A stretch of DNA of 64,000 nt from Sabulicella glaciei (lineage in GTDB: Bacteria; Pseudomonadota; Alphaproteobacteria; Acetobacterales; Acetobacteraceae). Of the stretch, positions 32,423 through 40,520 are shown in pieces (the stretch's first letter is position 1; each line of letters starts with the position of its first letter). The stretch covers positions 1-64,000 of the forward strand of contig NZ_JAPFQI010000004.1 of NCBI RefSeq assembly GCF_026183895.1, in the 5' to 3' direction. The notes under the pieces were generated by a model. The model saw only the letters and a program-made list of their open reading frames with translations, was not told the origin of the DNA and made no database searches. The translations under genes were made by a program, and so were the position numbers.

Positions 32423-33954
32423 CCGGCCGCCGGCTCCACGTGGCGTGCGTCGCGCAGCTCGGTCTTGCGGATCTTGCCGGTGGGGCTGCGTGGCAGCGGC
32501 TCGGAGCTGATCTCCACGCTCTTGGGGCATTTGTAGCCGGCGATTCGGGCGCGGCAATGCGCTAGCAGCGCGTCTTCCGTCAGCTGGTGGCCGGGCCGCG
32601 TGACGACCGTCGCATGCACCGCCTCGCCCCAGCGCGGGTGCGGCACGCCGAAGACCGCGCATTCCAGCACCGCGGGATGGTCGTGGATCGCGTTCTCGAC
32701 CTCGGCGGAATAGACGTTCTCGCCGCCGCTGATGATCATGTCCTTCAGCCGGTCGACGACGTAGAGGTATCCTTCCTCGTCGAGGTAGCCGGCATCCCCC
32801 GTGTGCATCCATCCGCCGCGCAGGGCCCGCGCCGTTTCCTCGGGGCGGTTCCAGTATCCCTTCATCACCGTGGGGCCGCGCACCTGGACCTCGCCCACCG
32901 TGCCCGCCGGCACCTCTCGATCCTCCGGGTCGGCGATGCGGAGCTCGACATTGGGCAGGACCTGCCCGGCGGAGCGAAGCCGCGGCGAGCCAGGGACGTG
33001 GTCGCGCGCCGGAAGCATGGTGGCGACCGGCGAGAGTTCGGTCTGGCCGTAGGACTGCACCAACCCCACCTGCGGAAGGCATCGGATCAGCCTTTCGACC
33101 AGCGCGACCGGCATGGGCGAGGCGCCGTAGCTGACCACGCGCAGGCTCGACAGGTCGCGCTGGCCGAGATCCGGATGGTCGAGCAGCGCGGTGACCATGG
33201 CGGGCACCATCACGGCATGAGTCACGCCCTCGCCCTCGATGGCGCGTAGCACCTCGCCCGCGTCGAAGCGCGGCAGGACCACATGCCGCCCGCCATGAAG
33301 CGTGGTGGAGAATACACGGGCGCCGGCCCCCATGTGAAAGAGTGGGCCGCAATGGAGATGCGCCATCCCTTCCCCCATCCCGAGGGGCGCCGTCGTGTTC
33401 AGCGCGTTCAGCACCAGCCCGGCATGGGTCAGCGCCACGCCCTTGGCGCGACCCGTGGTGCCGCCGGTGTAGAAGAGGCAGGCCACGTCGTCGCCGCCGC
33501 GCCCGGTATCGGGCATGGGGGGGAGGGCGGTCATTCTCTGCTCCGCTTCCTCCGCCGTCAGCAGGATCGGACGGACCGGCAGGCTCCCGACGAGCTCGGC
33601 GGCGATGGCGGCGTGGGCCGCGTCCACCAGAAGCAGGCCGGGCAGCGCGTCCTCCAGCATCTCCCGCATCTCGGGAAAGGCGAAGCGGCTGTTGACCGGT
33701 GCGAGGATCCCGCCCGCCCAGGGTACGGCCTGATAGGTTTCGAGGTAGAGATGCCCGCTATCGGCCAGGATCGCCACGCGGTCCCCCGCCTTCAGCCCGA
33801 GGGAACGGAACACGGCAGCGAGGCGCGCCACGCGCGCCGCATGCTCCTCCCAGGTGAAGCTGTGGCCGCGATCCACCACGGCCACGGCGGCACGCCGGTT
33901 CCTCGCCGCTCGGCGCAGGCCGGAGGTGACGGAAAGGCCCGCCGTCACGCGCAA
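32419..33954 (-). CDS. AMP-dependent acyl-CoA ligase (cluster B, proximal)
   Basis: A 511-residue adenylate-forming enzyme. Motifs: LFYTGGTTGRAKGVALTHAG, the SYGQTELSP loop, TGDAGYLDEEGYLYVVDRLK, MIISGGENVYSAEVE and the catalytic lysine in SPTGKIRKTELR. Expected to make a medium or branched acyl-CoA. The frame has no ATG in range: the first candidate is TTG at 33954, with GTG at 33948 the alternative, and neither has a strong ribosome binding site. It heads cluster B. The 378 bp upstream carry two conserved elements and the divergent TetR-type gene. Confidence 0.85.
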   Translation of the reverse strand: MRVTAGLSVTSGLRRAARNRRAAVAVVDRGHSFTWEEHAARVARLAAVFRSLGLKAGDRVAILADSGHLYLETYQAVPWAGGILAPVNSRFAFPEMREMLEDALPGLLLVDAAHAAIAAELVGSLPVRPILLTAEEAEQRMTALPPMPDTGRGGDDVACLFYTGGTTGRAKGVALTHAGLVLNALNTTAPLGMGEGMAHLHCGPLFHMGAGARVFSTTLHGGRHVVLPRFDAGEVLRAIEGEGVTHAVMVPAMVTALLDHPDLGQRDLSSLRVVSYGASPMPVALVERLIRCLPQVGLVQSYGQTELSPVATMLPARDHVPGSPRLRSAGQVLPNVELRIADPEDREVPAGTVGEVQVRGPTVMKGYWNRPEETARALRGGWMHTGDAGYLDEEGYLYVVDRLKDMIISGGENVYSAEVENAIHDHPAVLECAVFGVPHPRWGEAVHATVVTRPGHQLTEDALLAHCRARIAGYKCPKSVEISSEPLPRSPTGKIRKTELRDARHVEPAAG

Positions 33955-34056
33955 TCCCCGGATGCCAGCTTCGGTCCTTGCCGCGCCATCATGGGCAGCG
34001 CCTCCTCCCTCGTGGCGGCGAGGCTAGGGCGTGGCTGCGCTCGCATGCAAGCGTTT

Positions 34057-34075
34057 ATTCTTTCTGAAGAAGAAA
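34057..34075 (+). repeat. 19-bp imperfect repeat, copy at the 5' edge of cluster B
   Basis: ATTCTTTCTGAAGAAGAAA, 17 of 19 identical to 25197-25215. It contains TTCTT...AAGAA symmetry and lies about 103 bp upstream of the ligase start. Confidence 0.4.
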
Positions 34076-34091
34076 ATTCTTTTGGCCGAAT
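34076..34091. promoter_or_regulatory. ATTC-N8-GAAT element upstream of cluster B
   Basis: ATTCTTTTGGCCGAAT, 14 of 16 identical to 24349-24364 upstream of cluster A and with the same palindromic arms. Adjacent to the 19-bp repeat. A shared operator for the two clusters is the simplest reading. Confidence 0.4.
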
Positions 34092-34332
34092 GAACGGCGC
34101 GCGATGCGGCTCGTCGTCCCTAGCGGTTGCAGATGCTTTTCCTGCCAGGGCAGGCTAGCGCGCCAAACGTAGAGGCGGGCTCCACACGGCGCAGGGCGAC
34201 GTCCGAAAAAGCGAAATCTTATTCTGGTCCTGAAATGCCGATGCTTTCCCCGATGCTGACTGAGCGCTCACTCCTTCTTCTTGAGTGATGCGGGCACCGA
34301 TCCCAGCCTCCTTCGCAAGGCAGGAGGACGTC

Positions 34333-34970
34333 ATGACGAGACCGCGCAAGATCGCGGCCCAAGTGAAGGATGCCGAGCTGGTTTCGGAGCGCCATGCCCA
34401 TATCGCCAAGGCGGCGGTGCGCGTGTCCCGGGAGCGGGGCTTCCACAACGCCACCATCCGTGACGTCGCCATCGAGGCAGGGCTCTCCCAGGGCAGTCTC
34501 TACAACTACGTCCGCAGCAAGGACGACATTCTCTACCTCGTCCACCAGGACCTGACCTCCGGCTACGCGCGCGACGTCGAGGCGGCGATCGCCGGGCTGA
34601 CCGAGCCGCGCGCGAGGCTGCGCACCGCCCTGCCGCCTTCGTCCGTGCGATGCGCGAACGCCATGGCGACATCGCACTGATCTACCAGGAGACGCACGCG
34701 CTGGAGCCGGACTCGAAGCGGGCCGTGCTGGCGCAGACCCACTCCTTCATCGAGTTCTTCGCGCGCCTGATCGAGGAGGCACGTGGGGCGGGAATGCGCT
34801 TGCCCGGCGCCGGCCCCCTCGCGGCGGATATCGCGACCTTTCTGCCGGTTATGCTGGCGCTGCGGCGCTGGCGCCTGCGCGACGTCGCGGCCGGAGAGGC
34901 GGCGGAGGCAGAGGTGGTCGGCTTCCTTTGCGCAAGTTGGGGGCGGATGATGAGGCTTGAGCAAGGCCGG
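34333..34970 (+). pseudogene. TetR-family regulator, frameshifted
   Basis: ATG at 34333 follows CAGGAGGACGTC. The first frame gives a complete TetR helix-turn-helix (GFHNATIRDVAIEAGLSQGS, LYNYVRSKDDILYLV) and then runs out at 34680 after 115 residues. The ligand-binding half continues in the next frame from about 34635: AAFVRAMRERHGDIALIYQE, HSFIEFFARLIEEARGAGMR and VVGFLCASWGRMMRLEQGR. A single-base change near 34630 would restore it, so this is either a recent null mutation or a sequencing error. The second frame has no stop before the following SDR remnant. It would have regulated the divergent cluster B. Confidence 0.7.
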
Positions 34971-35280
34971 ATGCTGGTGGTGGGCGGCAGCCGCGGCGTC
35001 GGACGCGCCGATTGCCCAGGAAGCGGCGCGGCGCCGATGTCGCGATCCTGTTTCGCAGCCGCCGCGACGAGGCGGATGCGGTCCTGGCCGCGATCCGCGC
35101 CGAAGGGCGGCGGGCCGAGGTCATGCAGGCGGGTCTCGCCCATCCGGGCGAAACGCGCCGGGTGGGGGTCGAGGCGCTGATCCGCGTCGCGGCGAAGGAG
35201 GAGGCGCGGCACGGGATCCGCGCCAACGCTCTCGCCATCGGCCTCACCGACACGGACATGGCCCGGACCGTTTTCGATGC
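34971..35280 (+). pseudogene. Short-chain dehydrogenase/reductase remnant
   Basis: It begins MLVVGGSRGVGRA (the glycine-rich NAD-binding motif) in the TetR frame. After a shift near 35010 it continues GADVAILFRSRRDEADAVLA, then jumps to the C-terminal part KEEARHGIRANALAIGLTDT. The central catalytic region (the N-A-G, Ser and Y-x-x-x-K motifs) is missing, so an internal deletion and a frameshift have inactivated it. Beyond about 35280 there is no SDR similarity. Confidence 0.65.
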
Positions 35281-35381
35281 CTGTAGGGTGACCGAAGCGG
35301 CTGAAGAGGGTGTGACGCTCGGTCCCGGCGGTGGCCCGGCCTGGCCGGCTGCCACCCAAGAAAGGGCCGGCTCCCAGCGCG

Positions 35382-36641
35382 TCATGGAGCATCCCCCGCT
35401 TCACCAGCGATCAGCGCGAGACCCTCCGCGACGGAAACGAACTCGCCGCCGGCGACGACGCGGTGCGGCCCAAAGCGCTCCTCGAACAGGCGGCGCACGG
35501 CCGGCACCAGCGACGTGCCGCCCGTCAGGAAGACCCGGTCCACCCCCTCGGGCGCCAGTCCGGCATCGGCCAGGGCGGCGTCCATCGCGGAAGCGATCCG
35601 GGCCAGTTCCGGGGCGATCCAGCTCTCGAACATCGCGCGCTCGATCCGCGCCTCGATCGCGAAATCTGCGTGGGCGAAGCGCAGCACCGTTCCTTCCGCG
35701 CGCGAAAGCGCGGCCTTGGCCTCCGACACGGCGCGGTAGAGCGCGTAGCCGGCCTCGTCCTCGATCAGCTGGATCAGCCGCCGCAGCCGGTCCGGGTGCT
35801 CCGCGCTCCGCGCGACCTCCGCGATGTCGCGGAGCGTCTTCGGCGCCCGCATGAGCGACAGCTGGTGCCAGCGCGCGAAGCCGGTGAACCAGCCGGGCGG
35901 CACCGGCAATGCTTGGTCCATCACGGTGTAGCTGCTGCCCTTGCCAAGCGCGGGCGATACGACGTGGTCGATGATGCGGTAGTCAAAGGCATCGCCTGCG
36001 ACGCCGACGCCGGCATGGCCGAGCGCCGAAACGCGGCGTGGCGGACCGGGATCGAAGCGCAGGACGGAGAAGTCGCTCGTGCCGCCGCCGAAGTCGGCCA
36101 CGAGCACGGTCGCTGCCTTGTCGAGCCCGGCCGCGAAGCGATGGCCCGCCCCGGCGGGCTCCAGCGCCACCTCCACATCCGCCATGCCTGCGGCCGCGAA
36201 GGCCCCGCGCAGCCGGCGTTCGCCGAGGCCGGGATCCTCCGCCGCTTCGCCGACGAACCGCACCGGCCGGCCGATCACGACGCGGGCCCCGTCGAGTTCG
36301 GCCCGGAAGGGCGCCAGCAACTCGCGGAGGAACAGCGCCACTAGGTCCTCGAGCCGCCAGGCGCGGCCGAAGATGCGCGTCTCGGTGAAGCTGCGCTGCG
36401 CCAGGTAGCTCTTCATCGACATGATGAGCCGGCTCCCGAGCGGGTCGTCGAGATAGGCCTCGATGGCCGCCGGTCCCGCGTCGTGGCGTGGCCGACCGTC
36501 GGCGCCCGACCAGAAGCAGAGCACGGAGCGGAACACCTCGTCGGTCGCGTGGCGCAGCGTCTCGCAGCGCCCGTCCGGACGGAGCAGGGCGACGACGCTG
36601 TTCGTCGTGCCGAAATCGATGCCGATGGCGGAGCGTTGCAT
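35382..36641 (-). CDS. Hsp70-family (YegD-like) chaperone ATPase
   Basis: A 419-residue actin/Hsp70-fold ATPase without a substrate-binding domain, as in YegD. Motifs: phosphate-1 AIGIDFGTTNSVVALL, phosphate-2 VLVADFGGGTSDFSVL and the adenosine motif VFLTGGTSLVPAVRRLFEER. ATG 36641 follows a GGTTCCCCGACC stretch with weak ribosome binding. The usual DnaJ/GrpE partners are not nearby. It is convergent with the SDR remnant and divergent from a membrane protein. Its clients are unknown. Confidence 0.87.
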   Translation of the reverse strand: MQRSAIGIDFGTTNSVVALLRPDGRCETLRHATDEVFRSVLCFWSGADGRPRHDAGPAAIEAYLDDPLGSRLIMSMKSYLAQRSFTETRIFGRAWRLEDLVALFLRELLAPFRAELDGARVVIGRPVRFVGEAAEDPGLGERRLRGAFAAAGMADVEVALEPAGAGHRFAAGLDKAATVLVADFGGGTSDFSVLRFDPGPPRRVSALGHAGVGVAGDAFDYRIIDHVVSPALGKGSSYTVMDQALPVPPGWFTGFARWHQLSLMRAPKTLRDIAEVARSAEHPDRLRRLIQLIEDEAGYALYRAVSEAKAALSRAEGTVLRFAHADFAIEARIERAMFESWIAPELARIASAMDAALADAGLAPEGVDRVFLTGGTSLVPAVRRLFEERFGPHRVVAGGEFVSVAEGLALIAGEAGDAP

Positions 36642-36851
36642 GGTCGGGGAACCTGTGGCGCCGCACCCTAGGGCCCCTTGCTGGGCTGGCAAGCCCGGTG
36701 GCCGCACCCGATCTGCCAACGTTTGAGGGATCGGGGCCGAGGGTCGCGCTGTGGTGGCAGGTCCCGCCGCGGGCCTTTTCGGGAACTCGTCTGGGCCGCC
36801 CAACGAGGCTTAGCCTGCGACGATGGGGTCGAGCATTCCCGGAGGCGAGAC

Positions 36852-37442
36852 ATGCGGAAAGTCTCGGAAGACAGCGGCGGTCGGCACAAGAGCGGTTGGC
36901 GAATCGCGCCTTGGATCGCGGCGGCGCTCGCCCTGCTGCTGCCCCTCGCCGCGATGCAGGTCACGGATGAGGTGGCCTGGAGCGGGGGCGATTTCGCCCT
37001 GCTCGGCGCCATGCTGTTTGGTGCCTGCGGCGCCTATGAACTGGGAGCGAGGCTGACCGGGAACGCCACTTACCGGGCCGCCCTTGCCACCGCCCTCGTG
37101 ACGGCGCTCGGCCTCAGCTGGATTACCCTCGCTGTCGGCATCATCGGGTCGGAGGATGATCCGGCGAATTTGATGTATTTCGGTGTGCTGGCCCTCGGGC
37201 TCCTCGGCGCATTCATGGTGCGGTTCCGGCCCGGCGGCATGGCCCATGTGCTGGGAGTGACGGCGGTCGCTCAGGCTGCGGCGGGCATCATCGCCCTGAT
37301 CGCTGGTCTGGGCTCGGGTGGTGCGAACTGGCCGGGCGTTGTCGTGCTCTTCACTGGGGTCTTCGTCCTGCTGTGGCTCGCCTCGGCCTGGCTGTTCCGG
37401 CGGGCGGCGCGGGAGCGGATGACCGCGGCGGCACCGTCCTAG
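36852..37442 (+). CDS. Six-helix integral membrane protein of unknown function
   Basis: A 196-residue protein starting at ATG 36852 after GGAGGCGAGAC. Six hydrophobic segments are visible, near residues 17-37, 47-67, 75-100, 107-125, 132-153 and 160-180, with short loops and basic tails at both ends. No conserved enzymatic motif. I do not recognise the family with certainty. It stands alone, divergent from the Hsp70-like gene. Confidence 0.7.
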   Translation: MRKVSEDSGGRHKSGWRIAPWIAAALALLLPLAAMQVTDEVAWSGGDFALLGAMLFGACGAYELGARLTGNATYRAALATALVTALGLSWITLAVGIIGSEDDPANLMYFGVLALGLLGAFMVRFRPGGMAHVLGVTAVAQAAAGIIALIAGLGSGGANWPGVVVLFTGVFVLLWLASAWLFRRAARERMTAAAPS

Positions 37443-37723
37443 CTTCGGCTCAGCGTCGGGCAGTTTCTACGACCGCAGGTCATGGTGATGGCTCCGTGCT
37501 GTGACCGAGCCCGCGGATCGGCGCGCTGATCCTGCCAGCGCAGAGCGTAGGCGGGGCCAGACGGGCAGCGCAACGCCGTATCTGGCGCTGGCGGCCGGTA
37601 CCCCATTCGGTTGTCCGCAATGACATCGGTAGAGCCCGCTATGGGTCGAGCCCGGACTCATTGAGAGAAACCTCAAGAAGCTTGCTTCAAGCCCGAACTC
37701 GGACAAGCAAGTGTCTGTGGCTT

Positions 37724-37741
37724 CGTGTCCCCGCATCCCAC
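37724..37741 (+). repeat. 18-bp direct repeat, copy 2 (CGTGTCCCCGCATCCCAC)
   Basis: Identical to 4133-4150. It lies in a 479-bp stretch (37443-37921) that has no gene and is otherwise featureless apart from the terminator at 37756-37792. Confidence 0.5.
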
Positions 37742-37755
37742 TTCGCCGCATTCAA

Positions 37756-37792
37756 CAAAAGCCTCTCGCTCGCAAGAGACGAGGGGCTTTTG
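37756..37792 (+). terminator. Rho-independent terminator
   Basis: Arms CAAAAGCCTCTCG and CGAGGGGCTTTTG pair over 13 bp with one G-U wobble around an 11-nt loop; the T tract is in the distal arm. It lies 14 bp after the 18-bp repeat, as at the other copy, and probably ends the same kind of short transcript. Confidence 0.7.
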
Positions 37793-37921
37793 TCATTCGG
37801 GTCCTGATCCGGGTCGCCGCGATCTCGTGCATGCGTCGCGGGATCTCAAGACGTGGATCCCGGCTGCTCGGCTTGCGCTGCGTGAAGCGGTGTTGACGCG
37901 TCGGAGAAACGAACATTTGGT

Positions 37922-38908
37922 CTAGTCGATCCGGATGTTCCCCGCGCGGATGACCTGCCCCCAGGCCCGGATTTCACGTTCAAGGAAGGCGGTGAATTGC
38001 GCCGGCGTGAGGTCCAGGGGCAGGCCGCCCTGGGCTGCGATCCGCTCCTGCTCGGCTGGGGTGGCGATGAGGCGGCGGATCTCGGTGTTCAGCCGCTCCA
38101 CGATGGGGGCTGGGGTTCCGGCGGGGGCGATCACGGCTGACCAAGTGCTGGCCTCGAAGCCGGGCGCACTCTGTTCGGCGATGGTCGGAAGATCGGGGAA
38201 GCTCGGCATTCGCCGCGCCGCGCTGACGCCAAGCGCACGCAGCGACCCCTGCCGAACGAGGGGCGACGCGGATGTGCCGCTGTCGAACAACACATGGCAA
38301 TTCCCCGCCATCGCGTCCGTCAGGGCCGGTGCGCTGCCGCGATGGGGTATGTGTTCCATCTCCAGATCGAAGCGCTGCCGGAAGATCTCCGCCACCAAGT
38401 GCGAAGGAGAGGCGACGCCGATCGAGCAGTAGTTCACGCGGCCGCGATTCTGCCGGGCCCAGGTGACGAACTCGGACGCGCTGCGCGCCGGGAAGGCAGG
38501 CTGGACCACCATGAACAGCGGCGTCGCCGAGGGCAGGGCAACATGCTCGAAGGAGCGCACCGGGTCGTAGGGCGGATTGGGCATCATCTGCGGCAGGATG
38601 GTCATCGGGCCGCTCGCCGTCATGGCCAGGGTGTAGCCATCCGGCGCGGCGCGCGCCACGGCCTCCGTCCCGATGACGCCGGAGCCGCCGCTGCGGTTCT
38701 CGACGGCGACGGGCTGGCCAAGGACCGTCTGCAGCCGGGTCGCCACGATCCGCGCCAGCGTGTCGGTGCCGCCGCCGGGCGGGAAGGGCACGATCATGCG
38801 AATGGGGCGCTGGGGCCAGGCTTCCTGGGCGCCGGCGGCGGGCGCATTGGCCAAGCCTGCCGCCAACAGCAGCGCCGCGGCCAGGATGGGCTTCCACGGA
38901 TGCATCAT
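37922..38908 (-). CDS. Bug/TctC-family substrate-binding protein
   Basis: A 328-residue periplasmic receptor. The start is a double methionine (MMHPWKP) after GGGGGAGAGAAGCTCG. The signal peptide is Sec-like (ILAAALLLAAGLANAPAAGA). Motifs: PQRPIRMIVPFPPGGGTDTL, VENRSGGSGVIGTEAVARAA, the DGYTLAMT segment, RGRVNYCSIGVASPSHL and IPHRGSAPALTDAMAGN. Divergent by 201 bp from the three-component dehydrogenase at 39110-41956, so its ligand may be an opine, an N-alkyl amino acid or a hydroxyproline-like compound. Confidence 0.9.
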   Translation of the reverse strand: MMHPWKPILAAALLLAAGLANAPAAGAQEAWPQRPIRMIVPFPPGGGTDTLARIVATRLQTVLGQPVAVENRSGGSGVIGTEAVARAAPDGYTLAMTASGPMTILPQMMPNPPYDPVRSFEHVALPSATPLFMVVQPAFPARSASEFVTWARQNRGRVNYCSIGVASPSHLVAEIFRQRFDLEMEHIPHRGSAPALTDAMAGNCHVLFDSGTSASPLVRQGSLRALGVSAARRMPSFPDLPTIAEQSAPGFEASTWSAVIAPAGTPAPIVERLNTEIRRLIATPAEQERIAAQGGLPLDLTPAQFTAFLEREIRAWGQVIRAGNIRID

Positions 38909-39109
38909 CGAGCTTCTCTCCCCCGGGGCGCGGATCGCGCGGTTCGTGCCATGCACGGAGCGGCCGACGCCGCGGCGAGCAAAGCACCGGGCAGGGCGAC
39001 GTGCCAGTGTTTGCGCATCCCGGGGCCAGCGCAACGCGGCCGGATTGACCTGGGCTCTGCCACACTCGACCCTGCCGTGCCAGAAGGGCGCGCGGGCCGA
39101 GGACGAGGA

Positions 39110-40231
39110 ATGGTCGAAACATATGACGTGGCGGTCCTGGGCGGCGGCCTGGTCGGCACCGCCATCGGGCTCGGACTGGCCGGGCAGGGGCTCAGGACCG
39201 CCATCCTGGACGAGGGGGACGTGGCGCACCGCGCCAGCCGCGGAAATTTCGCCTTGGTCTGGGTGCAGAGCAAAGGCATGGGCATGCCGCGCTACTCGTC
39301 GTGGACGCGCGAGTCCGTGCGGCTCTGGCCCGACTACGCCGCGTCCCTGCGCGAGGAGTCGGGGATCGACGTATCGCTCCACCAGCCGGGCGGCTTCACC
39401 CTCGCCCTGAGCGAAGGGGAGCTGGAGCGGCGCGCCGCGAACATGGCGCGGCTGAACGCGCAGCCGGGCTTCGAGCACCTGGACTACGAAGTCTGGGACC
39501 GATCCCAGCTTCGTCAGGTCTTTCCGGAGATCGGGCCGGAAGTGGCGGGCGCGATCTTCTGCCGGCTGGACGGGCATGTGAACTCGCTGCGGCTGTTCCG
39601 GGCGCAGCACGTCGTCTTCGCGCGCCGCGGCGGCGCGTACCTTCCGAACTTCCAGGTGCAGGAGATCAGCCGCTTGCCAGGAGGCGGGTTCCGCATCCTT
39701 TCGGGTGAACGCTGCATCGAGGCGGGACAGGTGGTCCTGGCGGCGGGCATCGGCAATGCGCGGCTGGCACCGATGGTCGGGCTGGACGCGCCGGTGCGTC
39801 CGCTTCGTGGCCAAGCCCTGGTCACCGAGAAGGTGGCGCCCTTCCTGAGTCATCCCATCGTCACCCTGCGCCAAACGGATGAGGGCGGCGTGATGATGGG
39901 CGACAGCCAGGAGGAAGCCGGGTTCGATGAAGCCACAGGCCTCGGCATCCTCGGCGCCATGGCGGACCGTGCGGCGCGGATGTTCCCGAAGCTGGGACAG
40001 GTCAACATCGTCCGCACCTGGTCTGCGCTGCGCGTCATGACCAAGGACGGCTTCCCGATCTACCAGCACTCGGAAGCGGCGCCAGGTGCGTTCCTGACAA
40101 CCTGCCACAGCGGCGTCACCCTGGCTGCGGCCCACGCCCTCGCCGTCGCGCCGATGATTGCCGGAGAAGGGCTGACCGACGCGCTCGATGCCTTCCACCC
40201 CAGGAGATTCCATGTTCCAGCGGCTTCCTGA
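39110..40231 (+). CDS. FAD-dependent amine/amino-acid dehydrogenase subunit (DadA/OoxB-like)
   Basis: A 373-residue flavoprotein of the D-amino-acid oxidase fold. The Rossmann motif is at the N-terminus (DVAVLGGGLVGTAIGLGLAG), followed by EGDVAHRASRGNFALVWVQS. The C-terminal RTWSALRVMTKDGFPIY and TTCHSGVTLAAA segments close the FAD site. It begins the three-gene set 39110-41956. The set resembles the catalytic subunit of heteromeric opine oxidases, hydrogen-cyanide synthases and D-hydroxyproline dehydrogenases, which pass electrons to the respiratory chain. The ORF overlaps the next gene by 20 bp. Confidence 0.87.
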   Translation: MVETYDVAVLGGGLVGTAIGLGLAGQGLRTAILDEGDVAHRASRGNFALVWVQSKGMGMPRYSSWTRESVRLWPDYAASLREESGIDVSLHQPGGFTLALSEGELERRAANMARLNAQPGFEHLDYEVWDRSQLRQVFPEIGPEVAGAIFCRLDGHVNSLRLFRAQHVVFARRGGAYLPNFQVQEISRLPGGGFRILSGERCIEAGQVVLAAGIGNARLAPMVGLDAPVRPLRGQALVTEKVAPFLSHPIVTLRQTDEGGVMMGDSQEEAGFDEATGLGILGAMADRAARMFPKLGQVNIVRTWSALRVMTKDGFPIYQHSEAAPGAFLTTCHSGVTLAAAHALAVAPMIAGEGLTDALDAFHPRRFHVPAAS

Positions 40232-40520
40232 CGCCGATGACGCGGCACGCAGGACAGGCATCCGGTTCACCCTGGATGGCCTGCCTGCCCAGGGCTTCGC
40301 CGGTGACACGGTGGCCGCGGCGTTGCTGGCGCTGGGCCGTGACACCTGCCGCCAGACCGCGATCTCCGGCTCGCCGCGCGGCCCCTACTGCATGATGGGC
40401 GTGTGCTTCGACTGCCTGGTGGTGATCGACGGCGTCGGCAATCGGCAAGGCTGCCTGGTCCGGCTGCGCGAGGGCATGGTGGTGGAAACCCAGGCGGGGA
40501 AGCGGGAGGTCGGGCGATGA
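40212..40520 (+). CDS. (2Fe-2S)-binding subunit of the heteromeric dehydrogenase
   Basis: A 102-residue ferredoxin-like subunit. The iron-sulfur ligands appear in YCMMGVCFDC and the later cysteine in RQGC, the pattern of HcnA/OoxA-type small subunits and the N-terminal domain of sarcosine oxidase alpha. ATG 40212 follows AGGAGATTCC within the end of the flavoprotein gene. The stop overlaps the start of the third subunit (ATGA). Together these overlaps indicate stoichiometric assembly. Confidence 0.88.
   Translation: MFQRLPDADDAARRTGIRFTLDGLPAQGFAGDTVAAALLALGRDTCRQTAISGSPRGPYCMMGVCFDCLVVIDGVGNRQGCLVRLREGMVVETQAGKREVGR

Larger units (their letters stand above)
33955..34332. other. Divergent promoter region between cluster B and the TetR-type gene
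   Basis: 378 bp without a gene. AT-rich for this window around 34050-34095, where the 19-bp repeat (34057-34075) abuts the ATTC-N8-GAAT element (34076-34091). Promoters for both directions are expected here. Confidence 0.4.
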
